Source: an uncultured Granulosicoccus sp.
Lineage (GTDB): Bacteria > Pseudomonadota > Gammaproteobacteria > Granulosicoccales > Granulosicoccaceae
DNA: 36,064 nt
Direction of reading: 5' to 3'
Assembly (NCBI GenBank): GCA_937991945.1
Contig: CALKLO010000044.1
Span: 1-36,064, forward strand
Below are positions 17,368-25,635 of the stretch, piece by piece; within the stretch, counting starts at the first letter, position 1; each line of letters opens with the position of its first letter. The notes below the pieces were generated by a model that did not search any database, was not told the DNA's origin, and worked only from the letters and a program-made list of their open reading frames with translations. A program made the translations under genes and the position numbers.

Positions 17368-18639
17368 TTAACTGTTTGCCTTAAACACCAAGCAAACACT
17401 GGCACCACCTAAATCTGAGCTTTTCGTCAACTGAAGATTTACGTCGTGCCAAAGCGCAACGCGATGAACAATGGCTAAGCCCATGCCATGGCTTTGCACG
17501 CCTTTATTGACAGTTGTCGATTCGCTTTTTGCGAAAGGCTTTAACCATTGTTCTGGTTTATCGATACCAAAACCTGCGCCATCGTCTTCAATACATACCG
17601 TTACCTTGCCTGCCCGACTGTGAATGCTTACGTGTATCTCACTGTTTGCATATTTGAGAGCATTGCTCAACACGTTGTTAATCATCATGTTGATGTACCG
17701 TGGCTCTCCAAGGACAACAGCTGCGTTAGGGTTCGATACCACGCGTATGTCATGTTGCGTATGCGCTTGATGAGCGTGCGCACAATCTTCAACCAACTCA
17801 TTGAGCGACAAGGATTTTAACGGCAAGTCTGACAACCGTTGGTCTAACCGTGCAAATTCCAACAGTACCTCAACCAAGCTCTCCATTTGAGTTAAATCAT
17901 CGCTGATGCGCGTCAGGTAATTAGAATGCTCGGACTCAACGAGTTGCTCTGATAACGAATCGATGCCAAAGCGAAGCCTGGCTAATGGGGTTTTCAAATC
18001 GTGAGAGACAGCACCACTGAGCATTTTATTGTCGTCAACAAGATCTTGAATCCGTTGCGCCATCCTGTTGAACTCTGTTTCTATGTCGTATATCTGGCTA
18101 CGCTTGTGCGTCGCAATGCGTTGCGTGAGTTGCCCTTCACCAAATTGTTTAGCCGCAGCACCCAAGCTATGTAAACGTCTGACCAACGGATATAGCCACA
18201 GCAAAACTAGAAAAGCTATGAGCGCATAAAACAACAGAGTCAGTAGTAGACGCATCTGTGTATCTACAGGTTTAGGCAAAGCGATACTCAGAATGCGTTG
18301 AGTATCGGGTAATAAGAAATAGAGGGTTATGCCCTGCTCTGACTCCAACGTTAAGCTTTGCCCTTCATCGAGCATTTGAGCAAGCGCTTGCGGCAAACTT
18401 ATTTCATCTCTAGCCAATAGCGTCATTGGGTAGCTATTGCCGCCCACCGTGTCGGCAGTGTTTACCAACTGAGCATCAGGAATGTCTAGTTGTTCCGCTA
18501 ATTGTTGTCCAATAACAGTGGCTGTTTGTAGTGCTTTATCGGGCGCTTCCAGCCGCATGAACACTTTATCGATAGCCCAACCGGCACCTATGATGGATAT
18601 GACCACAGCAACTAGCAGGGATATACCAATACGTCGCAT
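17368..18639 (-). CDS. RstB-like sensor histidine kinase
   Basis: Inner-membrane sensor kinase, 423 residues, partner of the response regulator encoded 9 nt upstream. The N-terminal span (6-24) is followed by a small periplasmic sensor region (about 30-125), a second span (128-150) and a HAMP linker (150-200). The dimerisation/phosphoacceptor motif SHDLKTPLARLR contains His213. The ATP-binding part has the N-box NNVLSNALKYA, DDGAGFG and GMGLAIVHR, so it is complete. Size, short sensor region and partner point to the RstB/EnvZ group; in E. coli RstB responds to PhoPQ, acid and cation stress, but the stimulus here is unknown. Last gene of a four-gene operon behind mipA and DUF3019. Confidence 0.9.
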   Translation of the reverse strand: MRRIGISLLVAVVISIIGAGWAIDKVFMRLEAPDKALQTATVIGQQLAEQLDIPDAQLVNTADTVGGNSYPMTLLARDEISLPQALAQMLDEGQSLTLESEQGITLYFLLPDTQRILSIALPKPVDTQMRLLLTLLFYALIAFLVLLWLYPLVRRLHSLGAAAKQFGEGQLTQRIATHKRSQIYDIETEFNRMAQRIQDLVDDNKMLSGAVSHDLKTPLARLRFGIDSLSEQLVESEHSNYLTRISDDLTQMESLVEVLLEFARLDQRLSDLPLKSLSLNELVEDCAHAHQAHTQHDIRVVSNPNAAVVLGEPRYINMMINNVLSNALKYANSEIHVSIHSRAGKVTVCIEDDGAGFGIDKPEQWLKPFAKSESTTVNKGVQSHGMGLAIVHRVALWHDVNLQLTKSSDLGGASVCLVFKANS

Positions 18640-18648
18640 CGTCTTCAG

Positions 18649-19353
18649 CTACCAAGCATCAGCTGTGAGCAGATAGCCAACGCCACGCAACGTCTTTATG
18701 CGCCTAGGCTCTTGCGCATCGTCTTTGAGTTTTCGTCGTAATCTGGATATGCAAATATCAACAGAGCGATCAAAGCCATCGTATTCAATACCTCGTATGT
18801 TTTCAATGAGCGCATCTCGGCTCAGTGTCTTTCCTACATTATTTGCCAACAAATGCAGCACATCAAACTCGTGCCCAGACAAAGCAATGATGTCATCGAA
18901 CAACCGTACTGTTCTAGACGTGGCATCGATGTGTAATCCGCCTATGGACACCAACGAATCGTTCGCAGCTTTTTCACTCCGTCGCAAGAGGGCACGTAGT
19001 CGGGCCAATAAAATACTGGGCTTTATGGGTTTAGCTAGGTAATCGTCAGCACCACTGTCTAAGCCTGTTATTTCATCTGACTCTGTATCGCGAGCTGTAA
19101 GCATGATAATGGGGTTGTCGTAAAACTCTCTGACTTGCCGACAAACCTCAAGACCGTCTAACACCGGTAGGTTCAAATCTAAAATAACCGCAGCGGGTAC
19201 ATCGGTTTTAATCATGTCGATGGCAATATCACCTTGATTCGCCACGGTAACGGAAAAACCGTGAACCTCGAGATAATCTGCCATCCACCGAGCTAAAGAC
19301 GCATCGTCTTCAACAACCATAACGTGAGTTTGGCTTTCAATAGAATCCACCAT
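18649..19353 (-). CDS. RstA-like OmpR-family response regulator
   Basis: 234-residue regulator with an N-terminal receiver and a C-terminal winged-helix DNA-binding domain. The phospho-acceptor is Asp59 (VILDL), with the acidic pair in VEDD, the switch Thr in MLTARD and the conserved Lys in YLAKP. The C-terminal half (about 135-232) reads very like E. coli RstA: IENIRGIEYDGFDRSVDICI, LRRKLKDDAQEPRRIKTLRG and VGYLLTADAW. The ATG at 19353 lies 4 nt after the DUF3019 stop. A GGAGG lies 13 nt upstream, further than ideal, and no better start exists. A close RstA-box match before mipA suggests autoregulation of the operon. Confidence 0.92.
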   Translation of the reverse strand: MVDSIESQTHVMVVEDDASLARWMADYLEVHGFSVTVANQGDIAIDMIKTDVPAAVILDLNLPVLDGLEVCRQVREFYDNPIIMLTARDTESDEITGLDSGADDYLAKPIKPSILLARLRALLRRSEKAANDSLVSIGGLHIDATSRTVRLFDDIIALSGHEFDVLHLLANNVGKTLSRDALIENIRGIEYDGFDRSVDICISRLRRKLKDDAQEPRRIKTLRGVGYLLTADAW

Positions 19354-19357
19354 AGTA

Positions 19358-19765
19358 TTAGAACAACCTCCAACCGCTGGAACTACGCCTACCCGTACGA
19401 TAAACCCACGATGTACTCACCTTTACGCTTGCGACCACCTCATCGGTATTGGCCACACGCAACGTAAACATCTGGAACGACTCCGATGCGTAATCATGGG
19501 TATATTGGCTCACACCGCTGTCCGAACAGTACAACTCTGTCATCTCACCATCGGTGTAAAGGCAGTATATTTTTTGATCCACAGGTTGCCACGTAAACTG
19601 GATTTTTTGAAAACACAGTTGTCCTTTATGCAGCGCAACACACGAAGCAGGCTTGGCCACAAACCGAAGTTCTAACGAGTTATCTTGTGCCTGCAACACG
19701 CTGTGAAACAACAGGCTTAACGAGGCCAACAACGCTAGAATACAAACTCTATTTTTAGGTTTCAC
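19358..19765 (-). CDS. DUF3019 family exported protein
   Basis: 135 residues with a Sec signal peptide (CILALLASLSLLFHSVLQA, cleavage near residue 26). The mature part has paired cysteines in ASCVALHKGQLCFQ and IYCLY/LYCSD, an FTW strand and a VYRTGRR tail, as in the DUF3019 family. DUF3019 genes are commonly found next to MipA/OmpV and RstAB-like genes in Shewanella and related gammaproteobacteria; the function is unknown. It starts at a GTG (19765), 12 nt after the mipA stop, with AGGCG about 10 nt upstream. Disulphide bonds in the periplasm are likely. Position between outer-membrane protein and regulator genes suggests a periplasmic accessory or signal modulator (inference). Confidence 0.8.
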   Translation of the reverse strand: MKPKNRVCILALLASLSLLFHSVLQAQDNSLELRFVAKPASCVALHKGQLCFQKIQFTWQPVDQKIYCLYTDGEMTELYCSDSGVSQYTHDYASESFQMFTLRVANTDEVVASVKVSTSWVYRTGRRSSSGWRLF

Positions 19766-19777
19766 TATTGAAGTCGC

Positions 19778-20650
19778 CTAAAAAACGTAGTGAATAGCAG
19801 ACGTGAGTATGACATCAGCGTCATTGGCTATCAGCGGACTGTTGGTGACAGAGTTTGGATAGTGACGATAACGCAACCGTGATGAGTAGACCCAGTTCTT
19901 TTTCAACGGCAAACTTGCACCCACTTCAAATTCTGGGATCCATGCATTGCCTGCTACATATTGAGTAAACCGTTGTGACTGCTCTTCTGCACTCACCCCA
20001 TAGAGGTAGTTGTTGAATTGTTGCGAGTAGTATCGTGCTCCACCAATAGCTTGGACATTCCAGTTGCCCACCTGCCATTGTCGCCCTACTCTTGCACTGC
20101 CTGACACACCGTTGTCATCGTGCCAATCTGAGACTACGTGGAGCTGGACAAGGTTATCGCCAAAGTATCCGGTTAAGCGCGCGCCGGCTGCCACAAACAA
20201 ACTGTCTCGCGACAGAATAGCGTCGTTTCGTTCATCTTCCGTGCTGGGTATAGGTGGCTCTTCGCTCTCAATGCTGATGTGACCCGATATATTAGCCAGC
20301 AACAAATCGGCCCTCCATCGATCGTTTTCCAGAAGTACCACACCAAAATTGAGCCCATTAAAGCCACTTTCACTGGCTTCAAAGAATAATCGTTCATAGC
20401 GATAACCCGCACTGATCGACAAACCAACATTCAACGATATGTCGTTATCTTCAGTGGGATCAGCGCGACGGTATATGCTCTGTTGCACCGTCATCGCAGC
20501 CCCTACCTCTAGAAACCCGCCATTTTTAGAGGCATTCCCAGAATCAGCCGCTCGTAGCTCATCGCCAATCTCGCCTGCTAAAGCACAGCTTCCGCCAGTG
20601 CAGAACAATGCAAGCAGTAGAGCTCTCGCATACAGGGCCGTTGTCTTCAT
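19778..20650 (-). CDS. MipA/OmpV family outer-membrane protein
   Basis: 290 residues from the ATG at 20650, which gives a signal peptide ending in Ala-Leu-Ala-Gly; an in-frame start at 20728 would add 26 residues without signal-peptide features. The mature chain is a beta-barrel: alternating hydrophobic/polar strands (LNVGLSISAGYRYERLFFEA, GARLTGYFGDNLVQLHVV) and a C-terminal Phe (IHYVF), the BAM recognition signature. Gly-Arg-Asp-type early motifs and the strand order fit MipA/OmpV. In E. coli MipA was described as an MltA-interacting scaffold protein, while in other species the family acts in adhesion, permeability or antibiotic resistance. It is the first gene of an operon with DUF3019 and the RstAB-like pair, and is probably regulated by that pair. 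Confidence 0.85.
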   Translation of the reverse strand: MKTTALYARALLLALFCTGGSCALAGEIGDELRAADSGNASKNGGFLEVGAAMTVQQSIYRRADPTEDNDISLNVGLSISAGYRYERLFFEASESGFNGLNFGVVLLENDRWRADLLLANISGHISIESEEPPIPSTEDERNDAILSRDSLFVAAGARLTGYFGDNLVQLHVVSDWHDDNGVSGSARVGRQWQVGNWNVQAIGGARYYSQQFNNYLYGVSAEEQSQRFTQYVAGNAWIPEFEVGASLPLKKNWVYSSRLRYRHYPNSVTNSPLIANDADVILTSAIHYVF

Positions 20651-20710
20651 CGGGTTCACCACAAGTCTAATATGACAAGCTGAAAGATAGGCTTTTGGTG
20701 TCAGTGTATC

Positions 20711-20726
20711 TGTAACGATGAGTAAC
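20711..20726 (-). promoter_or_regulatory. RstA-box-like direct repeat upstream of mipA
   Basis: The minus strand reads GTTAC-5 nt-GTTACA. Within it, TACTCATCGTTACA fits the published E. coli RstA box (TACATNTNGTTACA) at all but two fixed positions. It sits about 60-75 nt before the mipA ATG, close to the expected -35 region. OmpR-family regulators bind such tandem half-sites. Confidence 0.6.
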
Positions 20727-20763
20727 AAAACCTTTCGATGAAACGCGTAAACCTCTTTTTGGC

Positions 20764-21702
20764 TTAAGACGACTTGATAGGTAGGTAGACTTCCGTGATC
20801 AAATCGTCCTCCGCCACCTCATCCGGATTATTCAAATAGCGCTCAAATCGAGGCTTAGAATCGTCGACCGTTAGCTTTTGGTGTTTGGCCTCAGCCATGA
20901 TCAGCGCCCACGCATTTCCCAGATGACGATACGGACCCGCATGAATAACTTTTAGCGCTTTGCACTCAGCTCTTAACGCTGAGACTAGCGGCGCGTCCAC
21001 CGAGGTAGGATCGTAGGTCGGTAGAGCCGTTGTATAAGAACACTGCCCCGTTTTTACATCCACCGAGTTGTATAGCGTGAAAGGTGAGCCGTTTATCGCA
21101 ATTTGACGCACGACCGGTGTATTTCTCAACGCGTTAAAACTCTCCCCCAATGAGACACCCACTTCGCTGATGAGCGCAGAATTTGGATTGCCAACGTAAT
21201 ACACAGCACTCACAGGCACTACGTCATCTATCTTGGTTGAGGAATGCGTTGAACCTGTTTCCAGATAGTCTTTGAGTAACGCCAAACCGCGTTGATAATC
21301 TGACTTAATCATTCCGATCATATTCGCTTTCATCCAAAATAGATAAAATGGCAAACTGGTTTTCATGATCCAGGTGAGCCGTGTTGTCGAGCTATCCACA
21401 GCTTCCAGTTTAAATTCGACTTGGGCCTCCGACTTAAAGGGCTTTATAAATTGCAGGTCGCAATCAATTCTCTCCAGAGATGAAAATAACAGGGTCATGC
21501 CACCGGCGCCTGTTTTATTGCCAGACCAATCATAGCCGTGCCCAGCTCGACCGACTTGCCCACGAAACGATAGCGTTACATCCGGTTCTAGGTATAGCCA
21601 CGGTGACCACGTGGGCCACGTGTTGAAATCGACCAGCACCTCATGCACTCGCTCGGCAGGTACCGCTATCTCAATACTTGCCTCGACGTTTACTTTCGGC
21701 AT
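20764..21702 (-). CDS. SRPBCC (START-like) domain fused to a GyrI-like ligand-binding domain
   Basis: 312 residues in two parts. The first ~150 form an SRPBCC/polyketide-cyclase-type domain: IEIAVPAERVHEVLVDFNTW, PWLYLEPD, then a strand-rich region and a C-terminal helix MIGMIKSDYQRGLALLKDYL. Residues about 160-310 resemble the GyrI/Rob effector-binding fold (HAGPYRHLGNAWALIMAEA, RFERYLNNPDEVAEDDLITEVYLPI). Both folds bind hydrophobic small ligands. The fusion is common in uncharacterised proteins, where it may bind or sequester toxic compounds; no enzymatic residues are evident. A perfect AGGAGG lies 5 nt before the ATG (21708-21713), indicating efficient translation. The gene stands alone, divergent from the J-domain gene. 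Confidence 0.8.
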   Translation of the reverse strand: MPKVNVEASIEIAVPAERVHEVLVDFNTWPTWSPWLYLEPDVTLSFRGQVGRAGHGYDWSGNKTGAGGMTLLFSSLERIDCDLQFIKPFKSEAQVEFKLEAVDSSTTRLTWIMKTSLPFYLFWMKANMIGMIKSDYQRGLALLKDYLETGSTHSSTKIDDVVPVSAVYYVGNPNSALISEVGVSLGESFNALRNTPVVRQIAINGSPFTLYNSVDVKTGQCSYTTALPTYDPTSVDAPLVSALRAECKALKVIHAGPYRHLGNAWALIMAEAKHQKLTVDDSKPRFERYLNNPDEVAEDDLITEVYLPIKSS

Positions 21703-21871
21703 GAATACCTCCTGAGTAGTCCACGTGTTACGAGCCTAACAAGCCCATCCTGCTTTTCCAAAAAACTAACTTATTTGAAATTGCGCACGTATTGGATGCA
21801 ACAACACTTCAAATACAGCACTCTGACACTTTAACTCTCACATAAACGGCCAAAGTCGCCGATACCTGAAT

Positions 21872-22705
21872 GTGGAGAACATACCCAACTATTACTTGCT
21901 GTTACATGTCCAACCGGGTGCGCCCGAACCTGTCATAAAAGCAAGCTATCGAGCGATGATGCAGAAAATGCGGCTTCATCCGGATTTGGGTGGGGACGAA
22001 ACCGTTGCAAAAGAATTAAACGAAGCCGTTGCCACGTTATGTAACCCCGACTCGCGGGCAGCCTATGACAAGGCTTTTTTCGCTCAAAACGCTCAACAAG
22101 GAGCATCTGAGAACCCTTCCAGCTCTACAGCTAGCGGCTCAAGCAAAGCGGAACAGTCACAAAAAACCAAAGACACTTCACAAGCCGGTGCTAAAAAACG
22201 CACCAATAGGCCTGCATACGCAAAGCCTGCGTCAAATGGTGTCGAGCATGTGAGACTGCCGGGACGCAATCAGTGCCCGTTTTGTCACGCAAGCCGCCCT
22301 GCTAGCCCACGCGCTGGGGCCGGATACCCGACCGATGAACGTTGTGCTCAGTGCAAGGCCGCGGCGACGCCCATTGAAGATATCAACAGCGATTCTGCCA
22401 ACGACTTACGCAAAGTCTATCGGCATGATCACAACACCTCAGTGTGGCTCTGGACTCAATGGCCAGTCGTTGATCCCTTGCCAGCCACCATGACCGATCT
22501 GTCGATCGCGGGCTGCGCCATCGAGAGTGTCAAACCAATAGCGCTGCAATCCATTATTGTTCTGGATACACGACTTCTGAACGGAATTTGTCAGGTTAGG
22601 TACTGCAAGCAAATTGACGGCAACGACACGTATTCACTCGGGCTTGAGTTTCTAACCTTAGACATCGCCGCAGAACCCGGCGCTGTCTTCAGTGCAACAG
22701 CTTAG
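21872..22705 (+). CDS. J-domain / Cys4 / PilZ fusion protein
   Basis: 277 residues, starting at GTG. Residues 5-68 are a J-domain with the Hsp70-stimulating HPD triad at 36-38 and the typical NYYLLL start and DPDSR-like end (CNPDSRAAYDKAF). A Ser/Lys/Gln-rich linker (70-125) follows. Two CxxC pairs, Cys135/Cys138 and Cys158/Cys161, could hold one zinc. The last ~100 residues are PilZ-like, with RxxxR at 180-184 and DLSIAG at 209-214, the c-di-GMP-binding motifs at the usual 25-residue distance, then YSLGLEFLTL. The pieces predict a cytoplasmic co-chaperone whose DnaK-recruiting activity or target is set by c-di-GMP (inference). No frameshift is seen. The start is fixed by the J-domain N-terminus; the Shine-Dalgarno is weak. 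Confidence 0.85.
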   Translation: MENIPNYYLLLHVQPGAPEPVIKASYRAMMQKMRLHPDLGGDETVAKELNEAVATLCNPDSRAAYDKAFFAQNAQQGASENPSSSTASGSSKAEQSQKTKDTSQAGAKKRTNRPAYAKPASNGVEHVRLPGRNQCPFCHASRPASPRAGAGYPTDERCAQCKAAATPIEDINSDSANDLRKVYRHDHNTSVWLWTQWPVVDPLPATMTDLSIAGCAIESVKPIALQSIIVLDTRLLNGICQVRYCKQIDGNDTYSLGLEFLTLDIAAEPGAVFSATA

Positions 22706-22711
22706 GGCGCT

Positions 22712-23257
22712 TTAAAGCGGCACCCAGCCTAGCTGACGGTTTTGCGATGTTCCAAGCGAATCGGCAGCGTTCTTATCACCCGTCAAATTAACCATGACCC
22801 ATAAGCCAAAACGGTTGCAAACACACGCATCAAGGACCTGCAGCGTGGCATTCATGGCTGTGTCTCTAAGACGCTCGCCACTAGGCGTGCGGTAAACCAC
22901 GCCGTCCCAATTAGCTGCCAGCTTAGTCATTGCATTCATGACTAAGAATGAATACGGCTTGTAACTCATGGAGTCATCGTGCCCAAGCCAATCTAGGGAT
23001 TCTGGAACACTGGTCTGGCGCGCTGCCATAACCGGCTCAACAGAACTGCTCTCCTCATCCAAATAGACACGCTCATTCGGGTCCACCTGATAGTGAATAA
23101 CGTCTTCGTCAGAGTGGCGAAATTCGTATACAGCCGTGCGATATTCACGCCCCTGCTCCAAGCCCACGAGCTGGCCAACGGCGCGGCGCGGCTGCACATG
23201 ATGGGCATCAAGCTGAACAGGTGTAAAAGGTAAGGTACTGGAAAGTTGTATTTTCAT
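22712..23257 (-). CDS. Hypothetical protein
   Basis: 181 residues, family not recognised. The chain is soluble, without signal peptide or membrane spans. It has an acidic middle (EFRHSDEDV, LDEESSS), a C-terminal half rich in Ala, Asn and Trp (MTKLAANWDGV, MNATLQVLDACVCNRFGLWVMV) and a cysteine pair (Cys-Val-Cys). It converges on the J-domain/PilZ gene with only 6 nt between stops. It is divergent from the SLC13 gene across 393 nt. The coding call rests on an ATG with sensible amino-acid composition throughout and the lack of a better frame on either strand. Confidence 0.65.
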   Translation of the reverse strand: MKIQLSSTLPFTPVQLDAHHVQPRRAVGQLVGLEQGREYRTAVYEFRHSDEDVIHYQVDPNERVYLDEESSSVEPVMAARQTSVPESLDWLGHDDSMSYKPYSFLVMNAMTKLAANWDGVVYRTPSGERLRDTAMNATLQVLDACVCNRFGLWVMVNLTGDKNAADSLGTSQNRQLGWVPL

Positions 23258-23650
23258 TTTTTCGTCAGCGAGCCAGATGAGTGAGTAAATTCATTTAACG
23301 CTATCTCAGCCCGCAAATAAGCGTTGGAAACCGGTTGAATTCTGATCAATTGTGTTTAAGCGAATTGTCTTGCCAATCTGTGTAACCAATAGTGACTATA
23401 AGCCACTAGTTTAACTGTCTTACTTTCTTTTCTTTCGAATGCTGGCACTCTATAAAAGCACCGTCTGGCTGGCAGCATTCTTACCAGACTGCGTGTCAGA
23501 CCCAGTAAACTATAGACGAGTAATTTAGAGTTTCACGAACAGTGGCAAAGTTACTGCCATCAATATGGCGCAGTACTTGCCAAACTAGCTTCCACACGCA
23601 TCGAATAACCGCGCTGCACCCTTCGTTTTTCTAGACGCAGACCCCGACGA
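23258..23650. promoter_or_regulatory. Divergent control region before the SLC13/creatinase block
   Basis: 393 nt with no gene. On the plus side a TATAAA (23451-23456) is flanked by an 8-bp inverted repeat (GAATGCTG at 23437-23444, CAGCATTC at 23473-23480), which could form an operator around a -10. A long imperfect hairpin at 23544-23581 (GGCAAAGTTACTGCC against GGCGCAGTACTTGCC) would lie in the leader about 70 nt before the SLC13 ATG. No strong -35 is seen. Confidence 0.4.
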
Positions 23651-25504
23651 ATGAGCGAGACAGTAGCACTTACAGTGGAAATGGCCATCGTGCTATTCCT
23701 GCTCGCTGTAACGGTCTACATGTTCGCGTTCTCGAAGGTGCGGGTCGATGTTGTTGCCATGATCGTCATGGTCACCCTAGGCCTGGTTTCGAAGTTTCCC
23801 GGTATTGAACCCATCCTGAGCCTGAACGAACTCTTTTCAGGTTTCTCCAGTAACGCGGTCATTGCCATCATTGGCGTCATGATTATCGGGCGTGGCTTGG
23901 ACAAAACCGGTTTGATGGGGCGTCTTGCTCAGCTCATTTTACGCATCGGTGGCAAATCGGAAGCACGCATCAGCCCTGTTATGTCAGGTATTGCGGCCCT
24001 CGCTTCAAGCTTTATGCAAAACATTGGCGTTGCGGCCTTGTTTCTGCCAGTGGTGAGTCGTGTCTCTGCACGAACTGGTATCCCCATGAGCCGACTACTC
24101 ATGCCGGTTGGCTTTTGTATCATTTTGGGTGGTACCGCAACCATGATTGGGTCTAGCCCCCTCATTCTGCTCAACGATCTGATCATAACGTCCAACGCTC
24201 AATTGTCAGCCGATGCACAAATGGCAAGCTTTGGACTGTTTGCGGTGCTCCCTATTGGAGCCGCACTGAGCTTTACAGGATTACTGTATTTCATGGTCGC
24301 CGGCCGATTTGTCCTACCCAAGTCTGATCAGGACTCCACTCGTACATCGCGAACTGACGATTACTTTCAGAGTTTGTACGGAATTAGCGGCGAGCTATTG
24401 GAAGCTCAAATAACGGTAGAGAGCCCAATGGTGGGCATGAGCATCCACCAGATCGAAGAAACCTACCCGAATATGCCATTTATTCTGGCTCTGTATAGCG
24501 GCGACGTTGTCAAAATCCCACCAGATAGAGAAGAAACAGTTTGGGTCAATACTCGACTAGGCCTGCTGGGTGATCGCGGTGAAGTCGAGGCGTTTTGCCA
24601 GGAATACCACTGGAAACTGCACGGCGAACCGGAGCGTTTCTCAAAAGTCCTAAACCCGCAATACAGCGGAATCGGTGAAATCGTTATCCCCCCCGCTTCC
24701 TCTTTAGTGGGTAGGGCCATCGGCGATATTAAACCTCGACGAAATTACGGCATGAACATCATGCAAATTTACCGCGCCGATCAAGTCATCAAGACAGGCT
24801 TTAGAGATACCAAGCTCCACTCGGGTGACACCCTTGTAGTTCACTGCAGCTGGAAAGATCTCAACAAGCTCAAAGCAGACAGAGATGTGGTTGTGGCCAC
24901 CGATGTCAAATACGAAGATCTAAGAGACGACAAGCTAAAACCTGCTTTGTTTTTCTTCTTCATGTCGCTTGTGCTTTTTATGCTGACAGACACGTTGTCC
25001 ATATCATTACTCGCTGGTGCTCTGGGTATGATTTTGTCAGGCGTGCTAACCATTGATGAAGCGTACAACTCGGTTAGCTTGCAAACGGTTTTCTTGCTGG
25101 CCTGCCTCATTCCGCTGGGTATCGCTGTTGATCAATCCGGTGCCGCCCTCTGGATAGCCGGGCATTTGTTATTACTCATTGGCGATGTACCCATCTGGGT
25201 TATGCAAACGGTCATTGCAGGGCTTGCCACGTTTTTCACGCTGGTCATGTCCAATATTGGAGCGACGGTTCTGCTTGTGCCCTTGGCCGTCAATATCGCT
25301 GTCTCCATTGGCGCTGATCCTGCCATGTTCGCCTTGACCGTTGCCATCTCCACGTCAAACGCCTTCCTCATTCCGACCAACCAAGTCAATGCGTTAATCA
25401 TGGGTCCAGGCGGGTACAGTGTGGCCGATTTCATGCGCGTTGGCGGCATCATGACCATTCTCTACTTAGTGGTGAGTCTCTTAGTCATGAATTTCGTTAT
25501 GTAG
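23651..25504 (+). CDS. SLC13/DASS-type anion transporter with two RCK_C (TrkA-C) domains
   Basis: 617-residue inner-membrane transporter. Two transmembrane halves (about 8-220 and 430-617) carry the divalent-anion:Na+ symporter motifs: SSFMQNIGVAA and GGTATMIGSSP in the first, LVMSNIGATVLLVP and STSNAFLIPTNQVN in the second. Between them lie two RCK_C-like domains (about 240-310 and 325-405, with PMVGMSIHQIE, LLGDRGEVEAF, SLVGRAIGDI and HSGDTLVVHCSW), which in such proteins bind nucleotides or ions and regulate transport. Substrates of the family are sulfate and di- or tricarboxylates. It is followed after 131 nt by creatinase on the same strand, so it may be co-transcribed, yet creatine is not a typical SLC13 substrate. 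The ATG at 23651 has a poor Shine-Dalgarno; the in-frame ATG at residue 11 is an alternative. Confidence 0.9.
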   Translation: MSETVALTVEMAIVLFLLAVTVYMFAFSKVRVDVVAMIVMVTLGLVSKFPGIEPILSLNELFSGFSSNAVIAIIGVMIIGRGLDKTGLMGRLAQLILRIGGKSEARISPVMSGIAALASSFMQNIGVAALFLPVVSRVSARTGIPMSRLLMPVGFCIILGGTATMIGSSPLILLNDLIITSNAQLSADAQMASFGLFAVLPIGAALSFTGLLYFMVAGRFVLPKSDQDSTRTSRTDDYFQSLYGISGELLEAQITVESPMVGMSIHQIEETYPNMPFILALYSGDVVKIPPDREETVWVNTRLGLLGDRGEVEAFCQEYHWKLHGEPERFSKVLNPQYSGIGEIVIPPASSLVGRAIGDIKPRRNYGMNIMQIYRADQVIKTGFRDTKLHSGDTLVVHCSWKDLNKLKADRDVVVATDVKYEDLRDDKLKPALFFFFMSLVLFMLTDTLSISLLAGALGMILSGVLTIDEAYNSVSLQTVFLLACLIPLGIAVDQSGAALWIAGHLLLLIGDVPIWVMQTVIAGLATFFTLVMSNIGATVLLVPLAVNIAVSIGADPAMFALTVAISTSNAFLIPTNQVNALIMGPGGYSVADFMRVGGIMTILYLVVSLLVMNFVM

Positions 25505-25635
25505 GGTTCCGATCCTATCGGCGCAGATTCTCACTATCTGTGTCGCCCTTAGAACACTGATTCAACGCGATTCCTCTTGACCAGACAGTGCCCTAACGGC
25601 ATTATCCGGCGCTATCACAGACGGAGTCTCAATCG

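Noticed and set aside
23437-23465. A sigma54 promoter (TGGCAC with a downstream GC)
   Set aside because: The GG to GC distance is 12 instead of 10, and the -12 element lacks TTGC.
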